Shown: one piece after another, positions 10,870-20,847 of the stretch
How positions within the stretch are numbered: the first letter of the stretch is position 1
Layout of the letters: each line of letters begins with the position of its first letter
Origin: Enterobacter hormaechei subsp. hoffmannii
GTDB lineage: Bacteria > Pseudomonadota > Gammaproteobacteria > Enterobacterales > Enterobacteriaceae
Length of the DNA stretch: 64,000 nucleotides
Direction: 5' to 3'
NCBI RefSeq assembly: GCF_001729745.1
Contig: NZ_CP017186.1
Location: 2,480,001-2,544,000, forward strand
Program-made: the position numbers and the translations under genes
The notes under the pieces: model-generated
The model's database searches: none
What the model saw: only the letters and a program-made list of their open reading frames with translations
Told to the model about the DNA's origin: nothing

Positions 10870-11772
10870 TCAACGTGCTGTACGCACAAAAGGCAACAGT
10901 TCATCTATTTTCTTTTCGACGGCTAACGAGCCCGCTGCTATGGCGGCCTCAGCCCGGTGGAAATCAAGGGTAGAGATTTGTGGACAATAGGGCTGAATAA
11001 GAATATCCGGAGGATCGCCAGCCATACGGTTTCGCTTCAGGCGATTCTCAAGAATTTGAATGGAGGTCGTCATGATTTCAATGGCGTTCGGCGCGGTCAC
11101 CGTGCGACGGGCAGTCAGGCGCCCTATTCTGCCGCGTAAACGCGCATGCCAGGCAAGTTTCTCTTCTTCCGCATCATCGCTCTGAAGATTAACCGGCATC
11201 AAATCCTGCTGCATAAGGTGAGCGTCGTGCTGTAAATCCACTGCAATGACGATATCTGCCCCCATGGCGCGCGTCAGAGAGATGGGCACAGGATTCACCA
11301 CGCCACCATCAACGAGCCAGTAGCCATTATGAGGCACAGGCGCCATTAACCCAGGCATGCTACAGGATGCGCGAACGGCGAGATGAATATCCCCTTCGGT
11401 GAGCCATAACTCCCTGCCCGTACTGAGGTTGGTTGCAACGGCGCCGAAAGGCATTTGGCAGTGGCTGAAGTCAGCGAGGGGCATTATCTTACGAAACTGA
11501 TTGAATACGCGTTCGCCGCGCAGCAGGCCGCCACGCTGCCAGGAGAGATCCATCAGGCGCAGTACATCCCAGTAACTAAAGGAGCGCACCCAGCTTTCAA
11601 GCTGCGGGAGCTTACCGCAGGCGTACGCGGATCCGACCAGCGACCCGATAGAACATCCTGCGACAATATCAACGTCAATCCCCATCTGGTTTAAGGTATT
11701 GATAACGCCAATATGTGACCAACCCCGGGCTGCACCTGAGCCCAACGCCAGTCCAATTTTTACCTTTCTCAT
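10870..11772 (-). CDS. rssA: Patatin-like protein RssA
   Basis: A predicted serine esterase of the patatin/NTE family with unknown physiological substrate. It has 300 residues from the ATG at 11772 (MRKVKIGLALGSGAARGW). The oxyanion-hole GSGAARG is at 11-17, the nucleophile elbow GCSIG (S41) at 39-43, and the catalytic Asp lies in DGG (D155). The longer in-frame upstream extension is rejected because family members start at this Met. It forms an operon with rssB (90-base gap) and is divergent from ychJ. Confidence 0.94.
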   Translation of the reverse strand: MRKVKIGLALGSGAARGWSHIGVINTLNQMGIDVDIVAGCSIGSLVGSAYACGKLPQLESWVRSFSYWDVLRLMDLSWQRGGLLRGERVFNQFRKIMPLADFSHCQMPFGAVATNLSTGRELWLTEGDIHLAVRASCSMPGLMAPVPHNGYWLVDGGVVNPVPISLTRAMGADIVIAVDLQHDAHLMQQDLMPVNLQSDDAEEEKLAWHARLRGRIGRLTARRTVTAPNAIEIMTTSIQILENRLKRNRMAGDPPDILIQPYCPQISTLDFHRAEAAIAAGSLAVEKKIDELLPFVRTAR

Positions 11773-11885
11773 TAGCCCTGTTTTACTTCCCCTGGATTCC
11801 CGACATAGCGTCAACGCACCTGCTCAGTTAACATATTGCTACCTTAAGCGTTTAACGCCTTATTTTTTGTTCCAGGAAGAGAATC

Positions 11886-12350
11886 GTGTCTCAACTCTGC
11901 CCCTGTGGTAGCGCTCTGGAGTATAGCCTATGTTGCCAGCGATATCTTTCTGGCGAGCAGGTTGCACCAGACCCGTCACACCTTATGCGCTCGCGGTATA
12001 CTGCTTTTGTGATCAAAAACGCAGACTACCTGATTAAAACCTGGCATCCGTCCTGTGATGCTGCCGATTTTCGGCAAGAGATTGAAGCCGGATTTGCCAA
12101 CACCGTCTGGCTGGGCCTTACCGTCTTTGATGCCGCTCCCGGCCGCGATGCCAACGAGGGCTATGTCAGTTTTGTCGCCCGCTTTAGCGAACAAAACAAA
12201 CCCGGCGCCATCATTGAACGCTCACGGTTCTTAAAGGACAGCGGGCAATGGTATTATATTGACGGCACACGTCCGCAATTCGGTCGTAACGATCCCTGCC
12301 CCTGTGGTTCAGGAAAAAAATTTAAAAAGTGTTGCGGCAGTAATGCCTGA
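11886..12350 (+). CDS. ychJ: SEC-C motif protein YchJ (UPF0225)
   Basis: A 154-residue protein with a zinc-binding SEC-C motif at each end: [13 protein letters not shown] at residues 5-17, and [15 protein letters not shown] near the C-terminus. Between them is an NTF2-like region. Function is unknown. The start is GTG at 11886 behind AGGAAG. It is followed by purU 41 bases downstream on the same strand. Confidence 0.92.
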   Translation: MSQLCPCGSALEYSLCCQRYLSGEQVAPDPSHLMRSRYTAFVIKNADYLIKTWHPSCDAADFRQEIEAGFANTVWLGLTVFDAAPGRDANEGYVSFVARFSEQNKPGAIIERSRFLKDSGQWYYIDGTRPQFGRNDPCPCGSGKKFKKCCGSNA

Positions 12351-12391
12351 CAACTCAGACTTCGCAAATACATAAACAGGATTTCCCGGCG

Positions 12392-13234
12392 ATGCAATCA
12401 TTACAACGTAAAGTTCTGCGCACTATCTGTCCCGATCAAAAAGGACTGATCGCACGAATTACCAACATTTGTTACAAGCATGAACTGAATATCGTGCAGA
12501 ACAACGAGTTCGTTGACCACCGTACCGGTCGCTTCTTTATGCGTACCGAGCTGGAAGGTATTTTCAACGACACAACCCTGCTTGCCGATCTGGACAGCGC
12601 CCTGCCGGAAGGCTCGGTGCGCGAGCTAAACCCGGCGGGTCGTCGCCGCATTGTCATTCTGGTCACCAAAGAGGCGCACTGCCTGGGCGATCTGCTGATG
12701 AAAGCCAACTACGGTGGCCTGGACGTCGAAATTGCCGCCGTCATTGGCAACCACGAGACGCTGCGTACGCTGGTTGAACGTTTCGACATTCCGTTTGAAC
12801 TGGTCAGCCATGAAGGTCATACCCGCGAAGAGCACGACAACCTGATGGCTGCTGCGATTGAAGCACATAACCCGGACTACGTGGTGCTGGCAAAATACAT
12901 GCGCGTGCTGACGCCATCCTTCGTGGCGCGCTTCCCGAACAAAATTATCAACATCCACCACTCCTTCCTGCCAGCCTTTATTGGCGCGCGTCCGTATCAC
13001 CAGGCGTACGAGCGTGGGGTGAAGATCATTGGCGCAACCGCGCACTACGTGAATGATAATCTGGACGAAGGCCCAATCATCATGCAGGACGTGATCCACG
13101 TGGATCACACCTACACGGCAGAAGATATGATGCGTGCTGGCCGTGACGTTGAGAAGAACGTACTGAGCCGTGCGCTTTATCAGGTACTTGCTCAGCGCGT
13201 CTTTGTGTACGGCAACAGAACGATTATTCTTTAA
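12392..13234 (+). CDS. purU: Formyltetrahydrofolate deformylase PurU
   Basis: Hydrolyses 10-formyl-THF to formate and THF, balancing the one-carbon pool and feeding formate to PurT. It has 280 residues. An N-terminal ACT domain (about 7-85) is the site of methionine/glycine regulation. The C-terminal formyltransferase fold carries the catalytic triad Asn187, His189 and Asp225 in INIHHSFLPAF and NLDEGPI. The ATG at 12392 gives the expected N-terminus. It lies immediately before the tyrosine tRNA genes, as in E. coli. Confidence 0.97.
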   Translation: MQSLQRKVLRTICPDQKGLIARITNICYKHELNIVQNNEFVDHRTGRFFMRTELEGIFNDTTLLADLDSALPEGSVRELNPAGRRRIVILVTKEAHCLGDLLMKANYGGLDVEIAAVIGNHETLRTLVERFDIPFELVSHEGHTREEHDNLMAAAIEAHNPDYVVLAKYMRVLTPSFVARFPNKIINIHHSFLPAFIGARPYHQAYERGVKIIGATAHYVNDNLDEGPIIMQDVIHVDHTYTAEDMMRAGRDVEKNVLSRALYQVLAQRVFVYGNRTIIL

Positions 13235-13391
13235 TCCTTCGGAAAATGAATTGATTAGCTTTACGCCTTTACGGATAAAAAGCAGGCAAACAGCTTCATT
13301 TTCCTAAAGGAATGCTTTACAGGGGCGTCTCATTTGATATGATGCGCCCCGCTTCCAACAGGAAGCAGGCCAGTTAAAAGCATTACCCCGT

Positions 13392-13476
<85 letters not shown>

Positions 13477-13510
13477 TCTCCAGCTTTACCTCAAAATATG
13501 AATTACCCCT

Positions 13511-13595
<85 letters not shown>

Positions 13596-13668
13596 TCACT
13601 TCCAGATTCTTTAGCACTCTCCAAAAGCACAATGCCCCATGGTTCTCCCATGCGGGGAAAGATGAGAA

Positions 13669-13694
13669 GCTTCGACCAGGGTTCGATCCGAGCA
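13669..13694 (+). repeat. tRNA-Tyr 3' end-like remnant
   Basis: CTTCGACCAGGGTTCGATCC resembles the T-arm of the two upstream genes. E. coli tyrT carries comparable tRNA-end-like repeats (the rtT/tpr region) after its tRNA genes; equivalence is inferred. Confidence 0.4.
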
Positions 13695-13705
13695 TAGTGA
13701 ATTCC

Positions 13706-13737
13706 GTAGGCCGGGTAAGGCGCAGCCGCCACCCGGC
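13706..13737. repeat. REP-like palindromic element
   Basis: GTAGGCCGGGTAAGGCGCAG followed by CCGCCACCCGGC has the REP/BIME consensus of enteric bacteria. It lies between tyrTV and the convergent nar operon. Confidence 0.7.
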
Positions 13738-13764
13738 ATCCGCACGAAACCCTGGTTCCAGGAC

Positions 13765-13790
13765 AAAAAAAACCCCGCAAATGCGGGGTT
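13765..13790 (-). terminator. Terminator of the narGHJI operon
   Basis: AACCCCGC-AAAT-GCGGGGTT stem, with a run of T on the minus strand, 17 bases after the narI stop. Confidence 0.85.
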
Positions 13791-13806
13791 GTATCAATAC
13801 AGCGAA

Positions 13807-14484
13807 TCAGCGACGAGCACGCACGATCTGATATTTGCGCGTCAGGTACTCCACCGGCGCACTCCAGATGTGCACCAGGCGAGAGAACGGGAACAGCACA
13901 AACAGGGTCATACCCAGCACCAGGTGAACGCGGAAGATGAACGCCACGCCGTCCAGATGCTCAGAGGCACCACCGCGGAAGGTCACGACAGACTGCGCCC
14001 ATCCCACCAGCTTCATCATCTCGCTGCCGTCCATATGCTGCGCAGAGAATGGAATGGTCAGCAGACCCAGCGCACACTGCACCATCAGCAGGGAGAGGAT
14101 CAGGATGTCCGCTCCGGTCGTGGTAGCCCGCACGCGTGGGCTGAACAGACGGCGTTTCAGCAGCAGCAGCCCACCCACCAGGGTCATCACGCCGCAGGCG
14201 CCACCGGCGAGCATCGCCATCTTCTGCTTCACTTCAATCGGCAGCCACGCTTCGTACATCCAGTGCGGCGTCAGCATCCCCAGGAAATGACCGGCGAAAA
14301 TACCCAAAATCCCGATGTGGAACAGGTTTGACGCCAGGTTCATCCCTTTACGATCCAGCATCTGGCTGGAGGCAGCACGCCAGGTGTACTGGCCATAGTC
14401 ATAACGCAGCCAGCTTCCCACCAGGAACACGGTGCCCGCGATATACGGGTAAATGTCAAAGAAGAACATATTCAGGAAGTGCAT
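13807..14484 (-). CDS. narI: Respiratory nitrate reductase gamma subunit NarI
   Basis: Membrane cytochrome b that takes electrons from quinol and passes them to NarH and NarG. It has 225 residues and five membrane segments. The di-haem ligands are visible as H56 and H66 in the second helix ([15 protein letters not shown]), with two more in FRVHLVLGM (about 187) and RLVHIWSAP (about 205). Its ATG overlaps the narJ stop by one base, so translation is probably coupled. It is the last gene of narGHJI. Confidence 0.97.
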   Translation of the reverse strand: MHFLNMFFFDIYPYIAGTVFLVGSWLRYDYGQYTWRAASSQMLDRKGMNLASNLFHIGILGIFAGHFLGMLTPHWMYEAWLPIEVKQKMAMLAGGACGVMTLVGGLLLLKRRLFSPRVRATTTGADILILSLLMVQCALGLLTIPFSAQHMDGSEMMKLVGWAQSVVTFRGGASEHLDGVAFIFRVHLVLGMTLFVLFPFSRLVHIWSAPVEYLTRKYQIVRARR

Positions 14485-15194
14485 TAGTGCTGTCCTCCGT
14501 TAGAGATATTCAAATATTGCGGAGCCACCGCTCCGGCAAAACGACGCTGATGCGCGGAGATTTCAGATTCGCCACAGCTCTGGTCAGCAAAGAATTTCAC
14601 CTGCTCTTCTTCCCAGACGGCATCCAGTGCTTGTGGGGTGTCGTCACGGGCTTCATCCGCAATTTTTTCCGCCACTTTTTGACTGTCAACCGAGGCGTTA
14701 GCCAGTTTCACCAGCAGATCGAACAGGACTGCATAATTGCTCTCACGTTGCTGGAGACGTGCGCCGAGCAACGCCAGAATGGGAGCGATGTCCTGCAACC
14801 CGCCCAGCGCTTCCTCTTTCGGCAGCTGCGCCAGATATTCCAGGTACAGAGGCAGGTGATCCGGCAGCTCGCGGCTGTCGAGTTGCAAACCGTGCTGCTC
14901 GTACTGGGCCATCAGATCCACCATCGCCTGACCACGGTCGCGGGATTCACCGTGAACGTGTTCGAACAGCAATAGAGACGTGGCACGACCACGGTCAAAC
15001 AGCTGGCTGTAGTCCGCCTGCGCATCAAGAAGATCGCGCGCCAGCAGGTCGCGGAGGAAAATGCCCAGCGTCTGGGCATCCTCTTTATCCAGGTTTTCAG
15101 ATGACGCGAGTGCATCAAAGAGTTCCTGTTGATGCTGCACAAGCGCAGCATCAGGGTACTCGAGCAGACGCGAAACAATGACGAGTTCAATCAT
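14484..15194 (-). CDS. narJ: Nitrate reductase molybdenum cofactor assembly chaperone NarJ
   Basis: Cytoplasmic chaperone of the TorD/NarJ family that binds the NarG N-terminus, permits insertion of the bis-MGD cofactor and delays membrane attachment. It has 236 residues and is largely helical; the family pattern LLEYPDAAL is near the N-terminus and [12 protein letters not shown] near residue 120. The start overlaps the narH stop in an ATGA. The C-terminal tail is acidic and poorly conserved, as usual. Confidence 0.96.
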   Translation of the reverse strand: MIELVIVSRLLEYPDAALVQHQQELFDALASSENLDKEDAQTLGIFLRDLLARDLLDAQADYSQLFDRGRATSLLLFEHVHGESRDRGQAMVDLMAQYEQHGLQLDSRELPDHLPLYLEYLAQLPKEEALGGLQDIAPILALLGARLQQRESNYAVLFDLLVKLANASVDSQKVAEKIADEARDDTPQALDAVWEEEQVKFFADQSCGESEISAHQRRFAGAVAPQYLNISNGGQH

Positions 15195-16726
15195 TGGTGC
15201 GGCTCCGTTTTGCTGGTCACATCCATCGCGTCAATGCGGCGGCTGTTGAACAGGTTGAATTTGCTGTCTGACCCGTGGCAACCGTCGCCAAAGGTAAAGC
15301 CACACCCACTTTTCTCCGGGAAGGCCTCGCGAGCCAGCTCGCGGTGACTGCTCGGCACCACGAAACGATCTTCGTAGTTAGCGATTGCCAGATAGCGGTA
15401 CATCTCCTGCGCCTGCGCTTCGGTCAGGCCGACCTCTTCCAGCGCGCGGGTATCGTTAACGCCGTCAACGGTTTCCGCACGTTTGAAGTGACGCATCGCC
15501 AGCATACGTTTCAGCGCCAGCAGCACCGGCTGGGTATCCCCTGCGGTGAGCAGGTTGGCCAGATACTGAACCGGAATACGCAGGCTTTCCACGTCCGGCA
15601 GAATGCCGTTGCTGCCCAGTTCACCTGCGTCAGCCGCAGACTGAATCGGAGACAGCGGCGGCACGTACCAGACCATCGGCAACGTGCGGTATTCCGGGTG
15701 CAGCGGCAGCGCCAGCTTCCAGTCCATCGCCATTTTGTACACCGGGGACTGCTGTGCGGCGTCAATCACGCTCTGCGGAATACCGTCTTTCAGCGCCTGC
15801 TCGATCACCTTCGGATCGTTCGGATCGAGGAAGACGTCCAGCTGACGCTGATACAGATCTTTCTCGCTCTCGGTGCTTGCGGCATTTTCAATCGCATCCG
15901 CGTCGTACAGCAGCACGCCGAGGTAGCGGATACGCCCTACGCAGCTCTCTGAGCAGACGGTCGGCATACCGGCTTCGATACGCGGGTAGCAGAAGATACA
16001 CTTCTCAGACTTACCGCTCTTCCAGTTAAAGTAGATTTTTTTGTACGGGCAGCCGGTGATGCACATACGCCAGCCGCGGCACTTGTCCTGGTCGATCAGC
16101 ACAATGCCATCTTCTTCACGCTTGTAGATGGCGCCGCTTGGGCAGGTCGCCACGCACGCCGGGTTAAGGCAGTGTTCGCACAGGCGCGGCAGATACATCA
16201 TGAAAGTGTTTTCGAACTGGCCGTACATCGCCTTCTGCATGTTCTCGAAGTTCTGGTCTTTGGCGCGTTTTTCGAACTCGCCGCCCAGAATTTCCTCCCA
16301 GTTTGGACCGCTGGTAATTTTGTCCATGCGCTTACCGGTGATCAGCGAGCGAGGACGGGCGATCGGCTGGTGTTTGCTTTCCGGCGCGTTGTGCAGGTTC
16401 TGATAGTCGTAATCAAACGGCTCGTAGTAATCTTCGATGCCCGGCAGATGCGGGTTAGCAAAGATTTTACCGAGCAGCATCGCACGGTTACCCATGCGCG
16501 GTTGCAGTTTGCCGTTGATTTTACGGATCCAGCCGCCCTTCCACTTCTCCTGGTTTTCCCAGTCGGTCGGGAAGCCGGTGCCCGGCTTACTTTCCACGTT
16601 GTTGAACCAGGCGTACTCCATACCTTCACGGCTGGTCCAGACGTTTTTACAGGTGACTGAGCAGGTATGACAGCCGATGCATTTATCCAGATTCAGCACC
16701 ATGCCGACTTGTGAACGAATTTTCAT
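15191..16726 (-). CDS. narH: Respiratory nitrate reductase beta subunit NarH
   Basis: Electron-transfer subunit with four Fe-S clusters, on the cytoplasmic face of the membrane. It has 511 residues. Ferredoxin-like cysteine motifs are CIGCHTCSVTCKNVW (C16, C19, C22, C26), CEHCLNPACVATCP, and a third motif CRGWRMCITGCP in which Trp replaces a cysteine, giving the 3Fe-4S cluster. A fourth set is in CIFCYPR and CSESCVGR. It overlaps narG and narJ by four bases at either end (ATGA). Confidence 0.98.
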   Translation of the reverse strand: MKIRSQVGMVLNLDKCIGCHTCSVTCKNVWTSREGMEYAWFNNVESKPGTGFPTDWENQEKWKGGWIRKINGKLQPRMGNRAMLLGKIFANPHLPGIEDYYEPFDYDYQNLHNAPESKHQPIARPRSLITGKRMDKITSGPNWEEILGGEFEKRAKDQNFENMQKAMYGQFENTFMMYLPRLCEHCLNPACVATCPSGAIYKREEDGIVLIDQDKCRGWRMCITGCPYKKIYFNWKSGKSEKCIFCYPRIEAGMPTVCSESCVGRIRYLGVLLYDADAIENAASTESEKDLYQRQLDVFLDPNDPKVIEQALKDGIPQSVIDAAQQSPVYKMAMDWKLALPLHPEYRTLPMVWYVPPLSPIQSAADAGELGSNGILPDVESLRIPVQYLANLLTAGDTQPVLLALKRMLAMRHFKRAETVDGVNDTRALEEVGLTEAQAQEMYRYLAIANYEDRFVVPSSHRELAREAFPEKSGCGFTFGDGCHGSDSKFNLFNSRRIDAMDVTSKTEPHQ

Positions 16727-19700
16727 TTTACGCTCTCCTGTACCTGGTCATTACCTTCGCCATCTAACCAGTTAATATTCTTCATCTTACGTACCACCAC
16801 GAACTCATCGCGGTTTGATCCTACAGTGCCGTAGTAGTTAAAGCCGTAGGCCAGCTGGGCATAGCCGCCGATCATATGCGTCGGTTTCGGCGTAATACGG
16901 GTCACAGAGTTGTGAATACCGCCGCGCTGCTCGGTGATCTCTGAACCCGGCAGGTTAACGATACGTTCCTGCGCGTGGTACATCATGGTCATCCCGGCTG
17001 GTACACGCTGGCTCACCACCGCACGTGCCGTCAGGGCACCGTTGCTGTTGAACACTTCGATCCAGTCGTTATCTTCGATACCCAGATCTTTGGCGTCCGC
17101 TTCGCTCATCCAGACGATCGGCCCCCCGCGTGACAGCGTCAGCATCAGCAGGTTGTCGCTGTAGGTGGAGTGGATACCCCACTTCTGATGCGGCGTCAGG
17201 AAGTTCAGCGCCTTCTCAGGGTTACCGTTTGATTTCGCCCCCATCACCGCTTTCACGGAGCGGGTATCGATTGGCGGCCGGTAAACCAGCAGGCTTTCAC
17301 CGAAGTCACGCATCCACTGGTGATCCTGATACAGAGACTGACGGCCAGAGAGCGTGCGCCATGGGATCAGCTCGTGAACGTTGGTGTATCCGGCGTTATA
17401 GGACACATGTTCATCTTCGAGGCCAGACCAGGTCGGGCTGGAGATAATCTTGCGCGGCTGAGCCTGAATATCGCGGAAGCGGATTTTCTCTTCTTCTTTA
17501 TTCTTCGCCAGATGCGTATGGTCACGGCCGGTAAATTCACTCAGAGCCGCCCACGCTTTCACCGCCACGTGGCCATTGGTTTCCGGTGCCAGGGTCAGGA
17601 TCATTTCCGCTGCATCAATTGCCGTGTTCAGCATTGGCTGGCCTTTGGCCGGGCCGTCTGCTTTGGTGTAATTGAGCTTGCGCAGCAGGTCCATTTCGCT
17701 CTGGGTATTCCAGGCGATGCCTTTACCGCCGTTACCGATCTTCTCCATCAGCGGACCGATAGAGGTAAAGCGCTCGTACGTTGCCGGGTAATCACGTTCA
17801 ACCGGAATAATGTGCGGCGCGGTCACGCCCGGGATCAGGTCGCATTCGCCTTTTTTCCAGTCCTTCACGTCAAGCGGCTGCGCCAGTTCGGCAGCGGAGT
17901 CGTGCTGGATTGGCAGCGTCACCACGTCGGTCTCTTTGCCCAGGTGCCCTACACAGACTTCGGAGAATTTCTTCGCGATGTCTTTATAGATTTCCCAGTC
18001 GCTTTTTGATTCCCACGCCGGGTCAACGGCCGCAGACAGCGGATGAATAAACGGATGCATATCCGACGTATTCATGTCGTCTTTTTCGTACCAGGTGGCG
18101 GTAGGCAGCACGATATCGGAGTACAGGCAGGTACTGGACAGACGGAAGTCCAGCGTTACCACCAGATCCAGCTTGCCGTCCAGACCGTTGTCTTTCCATT
18201 CAACTTCTTCTGGCTTCACGCCGCCCTGCTTGCCGAGATCCTTACCCTGAATACCGTTTTCGGTACCGAGCAGGTATTTCAGCATGTACTCATGGCCTTT
18301 ACCGGACGAACCCAGCAGGTTGGAGCGCCAGATGAACAGGTTACGCGGATGGTTTTTGCCGTTCTCAGGCTGTTCTGCCGCAAAACGGATTGAGCCATCC
18401 TTCAGCGATTTCACGGTGTAGTCCACCGGTGACATGCCCGCTTTCTTCGCCGCTTCCGCAATGCGCAGCGGGTTAGTGCCCAACTGCGGTGCAGACGGCA
18501 GCCAGCCCATGCGTTCAGCGCGCACGTTGAAGTCAATCAGATGGCCGCTGTAGCGGGATTTATCCGCCATCGGCGACAGCAGCTCCTGCGCGGTCACCGT
18601 CTCGTAGCGCCACTGGCTGGAGTGGTTATAGAAGTAGGAGGTGCTGTTCATGTGACGAGCCGGACGCTGCCAGTCAAGGGCAAACGCCAGCGGCTGCCAG
18701 CCGGTCTGCGGACGCAGTTTTTCCTGGCCCACGTAGTGCGCCCAGCCGCCGCCGCTCTGCCCGACGCAGCCGCAGAAGATCAGCATGTTGATCAGGCCGC
18801 GATAGTTCATATCGAGGTGATACCAGTGGTTCAGACCGGCACCGACGATGATCATGGAGCGACCGTGAGTTTTGTCTGCGTTTTCCGCAAATTCGCGGGC
18901 GATACGGGTGATTTGGGCGCGTGGCACACCGGTGATCTGCTCCGCCCAGGCTGGTGTATAAGCCTTCACGTCGTCATAGCTGGTCGCGCAGTTTTCGTCG
19001 TTCAGACCGCGCTCCAGGCCATAGTTCGCCATGGTCAGATCGTAGACCGTAGTGACCAGAGCGGTAGAACCGTCCGCCAGTTGCAGGCGCTTAACCGGCA
19101 GTTTGTGCATCAGAACGTTTTGCAGCTCAACCTTGTTGAAGTGCTCGGAACCTTCACCACCAAAGTACGGGAAGCCGACATCGGCGATTTCGTCCTGGCT
19201 GCCCAGCATGCTGAGGCGAAGTTCTGTCTCTTCACCCGTGGTGCCGTTACGCTGTTCCAGGTTCCATTTGCCTTTTTCTCCCCAGCGGAAGCCGATAGAA
19301 CCGTTTGGCGCCACCAGCTCGCCGTTGCTGTTGCAGGCGACCGTTTTCCACTCCGGGTTGTTTTCCTGACCCAGCGCGTCCACAAGATCCGCAGCACGCA
19401 GCATACGGCCAGCGGCGTAATAGCCGTCACGCTCTTCAAGCATCACCAGCATTGGCATGTCGGTGTAGCGACGCACGTAATCGGTGAAATACTGGCTTGG
19501 CTTGTCGAGGTGGAATTCACGCAACATGACGTGGCCCATCGCCAGCGCCATGGCGGCATCAGTACCCTGTTTCGGTGCCAGCCACAGGTCGCACAGTTTG
19601 GCGATTTCGGCGTAGTCCGGGGTCACGGCAACGGTTTTGGTCCCTTTGTAACGTACTTCGGTAAAGAAGTGCGCATCAGGGGTACGGGTCTGCGGAACGT

Positions 19701-20466
19701 TAGAGCCCCAGGCGATGATGTAGCTGGAGTTGTACCAGTCAGCGGACTCCGGCACGTCGGTCTGTTCGCCCCAGGTCTGCGGCGACGCTGGCGGCAGGTC
19801 GCAGTACCAGTCGTAGAAGCTCAGACAGGTACCGCCGATAAGTGAAAGGTAGCGCGCGCCGGAGGCGTAAGAGACCATCGACATTGCCGGGATTGGCGAG
19901 AAGCCTGCCACGCGGTCAGGACCGTAAGTTTTCACGGTATAGACGTTGGAGGCCGCAATCAGCTCGTTCACCTCTTTCCAGGAAGAACGAACGAAACCAC
20001 CGCGACCACGCGCCTGTTTGAAGCTTTTCGCTTTGTCGGCGTCCTCGATGATGGATGCCCAGGCATCAACCGGATCGCTGTGCTGCACTTTCGCTTCACG
20101 CCACATTTTCATCAGGCGTTTACGCATCAGCGGGTATTTCAAACGGTTGGCGCTGTAGAGATACCAGGAGTAGCTGGCCCCACGCGGGCAGCCGCGCGGT
20201 TCATGGTTCGGCATATCCGGACGGGTACGCGGATAGTCGGTCTGCTGCATTTCCCAGGTCACCAGACCGTTTTTAACGAAAATCTTCCAGCTACATGAGC
20301 CAGTGCAGTTTACACCGTGGGTAGAACGGACAACTTTGTCATGCTGCCAGCGTTGACGGTAACCGTCTTCCCAGTCCCGGTTGGTATCCAGAACCTGGCC
20401 GTGCCCATCGGCAAAAGTTTCACCCTTCTGTTTGAAGTAGCGAAACCGGTCCAAAAATTTGCTCAT
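16723..20466 (-). CDS. narG: Respiratory nitrate reductase alpha subunit NarG
   Basis: Molybdenum bis-MGD catalytic subunit that reduces nitrate to nitrite, with electrons from quinol via NarI and NarH. It has 1247 residues, equal to E. coli NarG. The FS0 [4Fe-4S] cluster ligands are H50, C54, C58 and C93 (STHGVNCTGSCSW; PRGCPRG). The molybdopterin oxidoreductase domain follows and the dinucleotide-binding domain closes the C-terminus. It is the first gene of narGHJI. Expression is expected to need FNR and phospho-NarL; a perfect FNR box lies upstream. Confidence 0.98.
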   Translation of the reverse strand: MSKFLDRFRYFKQKGETFADGHGQVLDTNRDWEDGYRQRWQHDKVVRSTHGVNCTGSCSWKIFVKNGLVTWEMQQTDYPRTRPDMPNHEPRGCPRGASYSWYLYSANRLKYPLMRKRLMKMWREAKVQHSDPVDAWASIIEDADKAKSFKQARGRGGFVRSSWKEVNELIAASNVYTVKTYGPDRVAGFSPIPAMSMVSYASGARYLSLIGGTCLSFYDWYCDLPPASPQTWGEQTDVPESADWYNSSYIIAWGSNVPQTRTPDAHFFTEVRYKGTKTVAVTPDYAEIAKLCDLWLAPKQGTDAAMALAMGHVMLREFHLDKPSQYFTDYVRRYTDMPMLVMLEERDGYYAAGRMLRAADLVDALGQENNPEWKTVACNSNGELVAPNGSIGFRWGEKGKWNLEQRNGTTGEETELRLSMLGSQDEIADVGFPYFGGEGSEHFNKVELQNVLMHKLPVKRLQLADGSTALVTTVYDLTMANYGLERGLNDENCATSYDDVKAYTPAWAEQITGVPRAQITRIAREFAENADKTHGRSMIIVGAGLNHWYHLDMNYRGLINMLIFCGCVGQSGGGWAHYVGQEKLRPQTGWQPLAFALDWQRPARHMNSTSYFYNHSSQWRYETVTAQELLSPMADKSRYSGHLIDFNVRAERMGWLPSAPQLGTNPLRIAEAAKKAGMSPVDYTVKSLKDGSIRFAAEQPENGKNHPRNLFIWRSNLLGSSGKGHEYMLKYLLGTENGIQGKDLGKQGGVKPEEVEWKDNGLDGKLDLVVTLDFRLSSTCLYSDIVLPTATWYEKDDMNTSDMHPFIHPLSAAVDPAWESKSDWEIYKDIAKKFSEVCVGHLGKETDVVTLPIQHDSAAELAQPLDVKDWKKGECDLIPGVTAPHIIPVERDYPATYERFTSIGPLMEKIGNGGKGIAWNTQSEMDLLRKLNYTKADGPAKGQPMLNTAIDAAEMILTLAPETNGHVAVKAWAALSEFTGRDHTHLAKNKEEEKIRFRDIQAQPRKIISSPTWSGLEDEHVSYNAGYTNVHELIPWRTLSGRQSLYQDHQWMRDFGESLLVYRPPIDTRSVKAVMGAKSNGNPEKALNFLTPHQKWGIHSTYSDNLLMLTLSRGGPIVWMSEADAKDLGIEDNDWIEVFNSNGALTARAVVSQRVPAGMTMMYHAQERIVNLPGSEITEQRGGIHNSVTRITPKPTHMIGGYAQLAYGFNYYGTVGSNRDEFVVVRKMKNINWLDGEGNDQVQESVK

Positions 20467-20804
20467 CGGGTATCTCCTGTGTGGAGCCTGTGGCTCTCTA
20501 AATCGACATTGCTGATTTGCAGCGAAGGTAACGCTATGAAAGATGGTGAGAATTGATAACGATCAAGACGGAGGGGGGTCTCTGTGGGGGGGATTAGATC
20601 AAATACCACCAAAGCGGTAGCTGTTAATATTTTTTAACTTAATGATTTATATGGATATATTTTATTTATCGTACAATAAGTGGAGCAAAATTTAACATCT
20701 AAGGTATTAAGGGGTAGAGACACCTGTAAAGCGATGGCGATCACAGCGTTACCTGCGTGCGACTACGGGAAACGCTATTAGTATGTTGTAACTATTAAGC
20801 GATT
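20467..20804 (-). promoter_or_regulatory. narG promoter region with perfect FNR box
   Basis: TTGAT-AACG-ATCAA at 20553-20566 matches the FNR consensus fully. A TACCTT -10-like hexamer at 20525-20530 (minus strand) places the start near 20518, which puts the FNR centre at about -41.5, the classical activating position. Further upstream the region is AT-rich, with room for the IHF and distant NarL sites known in E. coli; these were not individually resolved. Confidence 0.75.
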
Positions 20805-20831
20805 AAAAAAAGCGCGGCACTCAGGCCGCGC
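20805..20831 (-). terminator. Terminator of narK
   Basis: GCGCGGC and GCCGCGC arms with a 6-base loop and seven T residues on the minus strand, 17 bases after the narK stop. Confidence 0.85.
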
Positions 20832-20847
20832 AAACGGATAATCAAGC

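Noticed and set aside
18541..19845. Plus-strand frame of 434 codons
   Set aside because: Antisense to narG; the frame is long only because the GC-rich codons of narG avoid stops in that phase.
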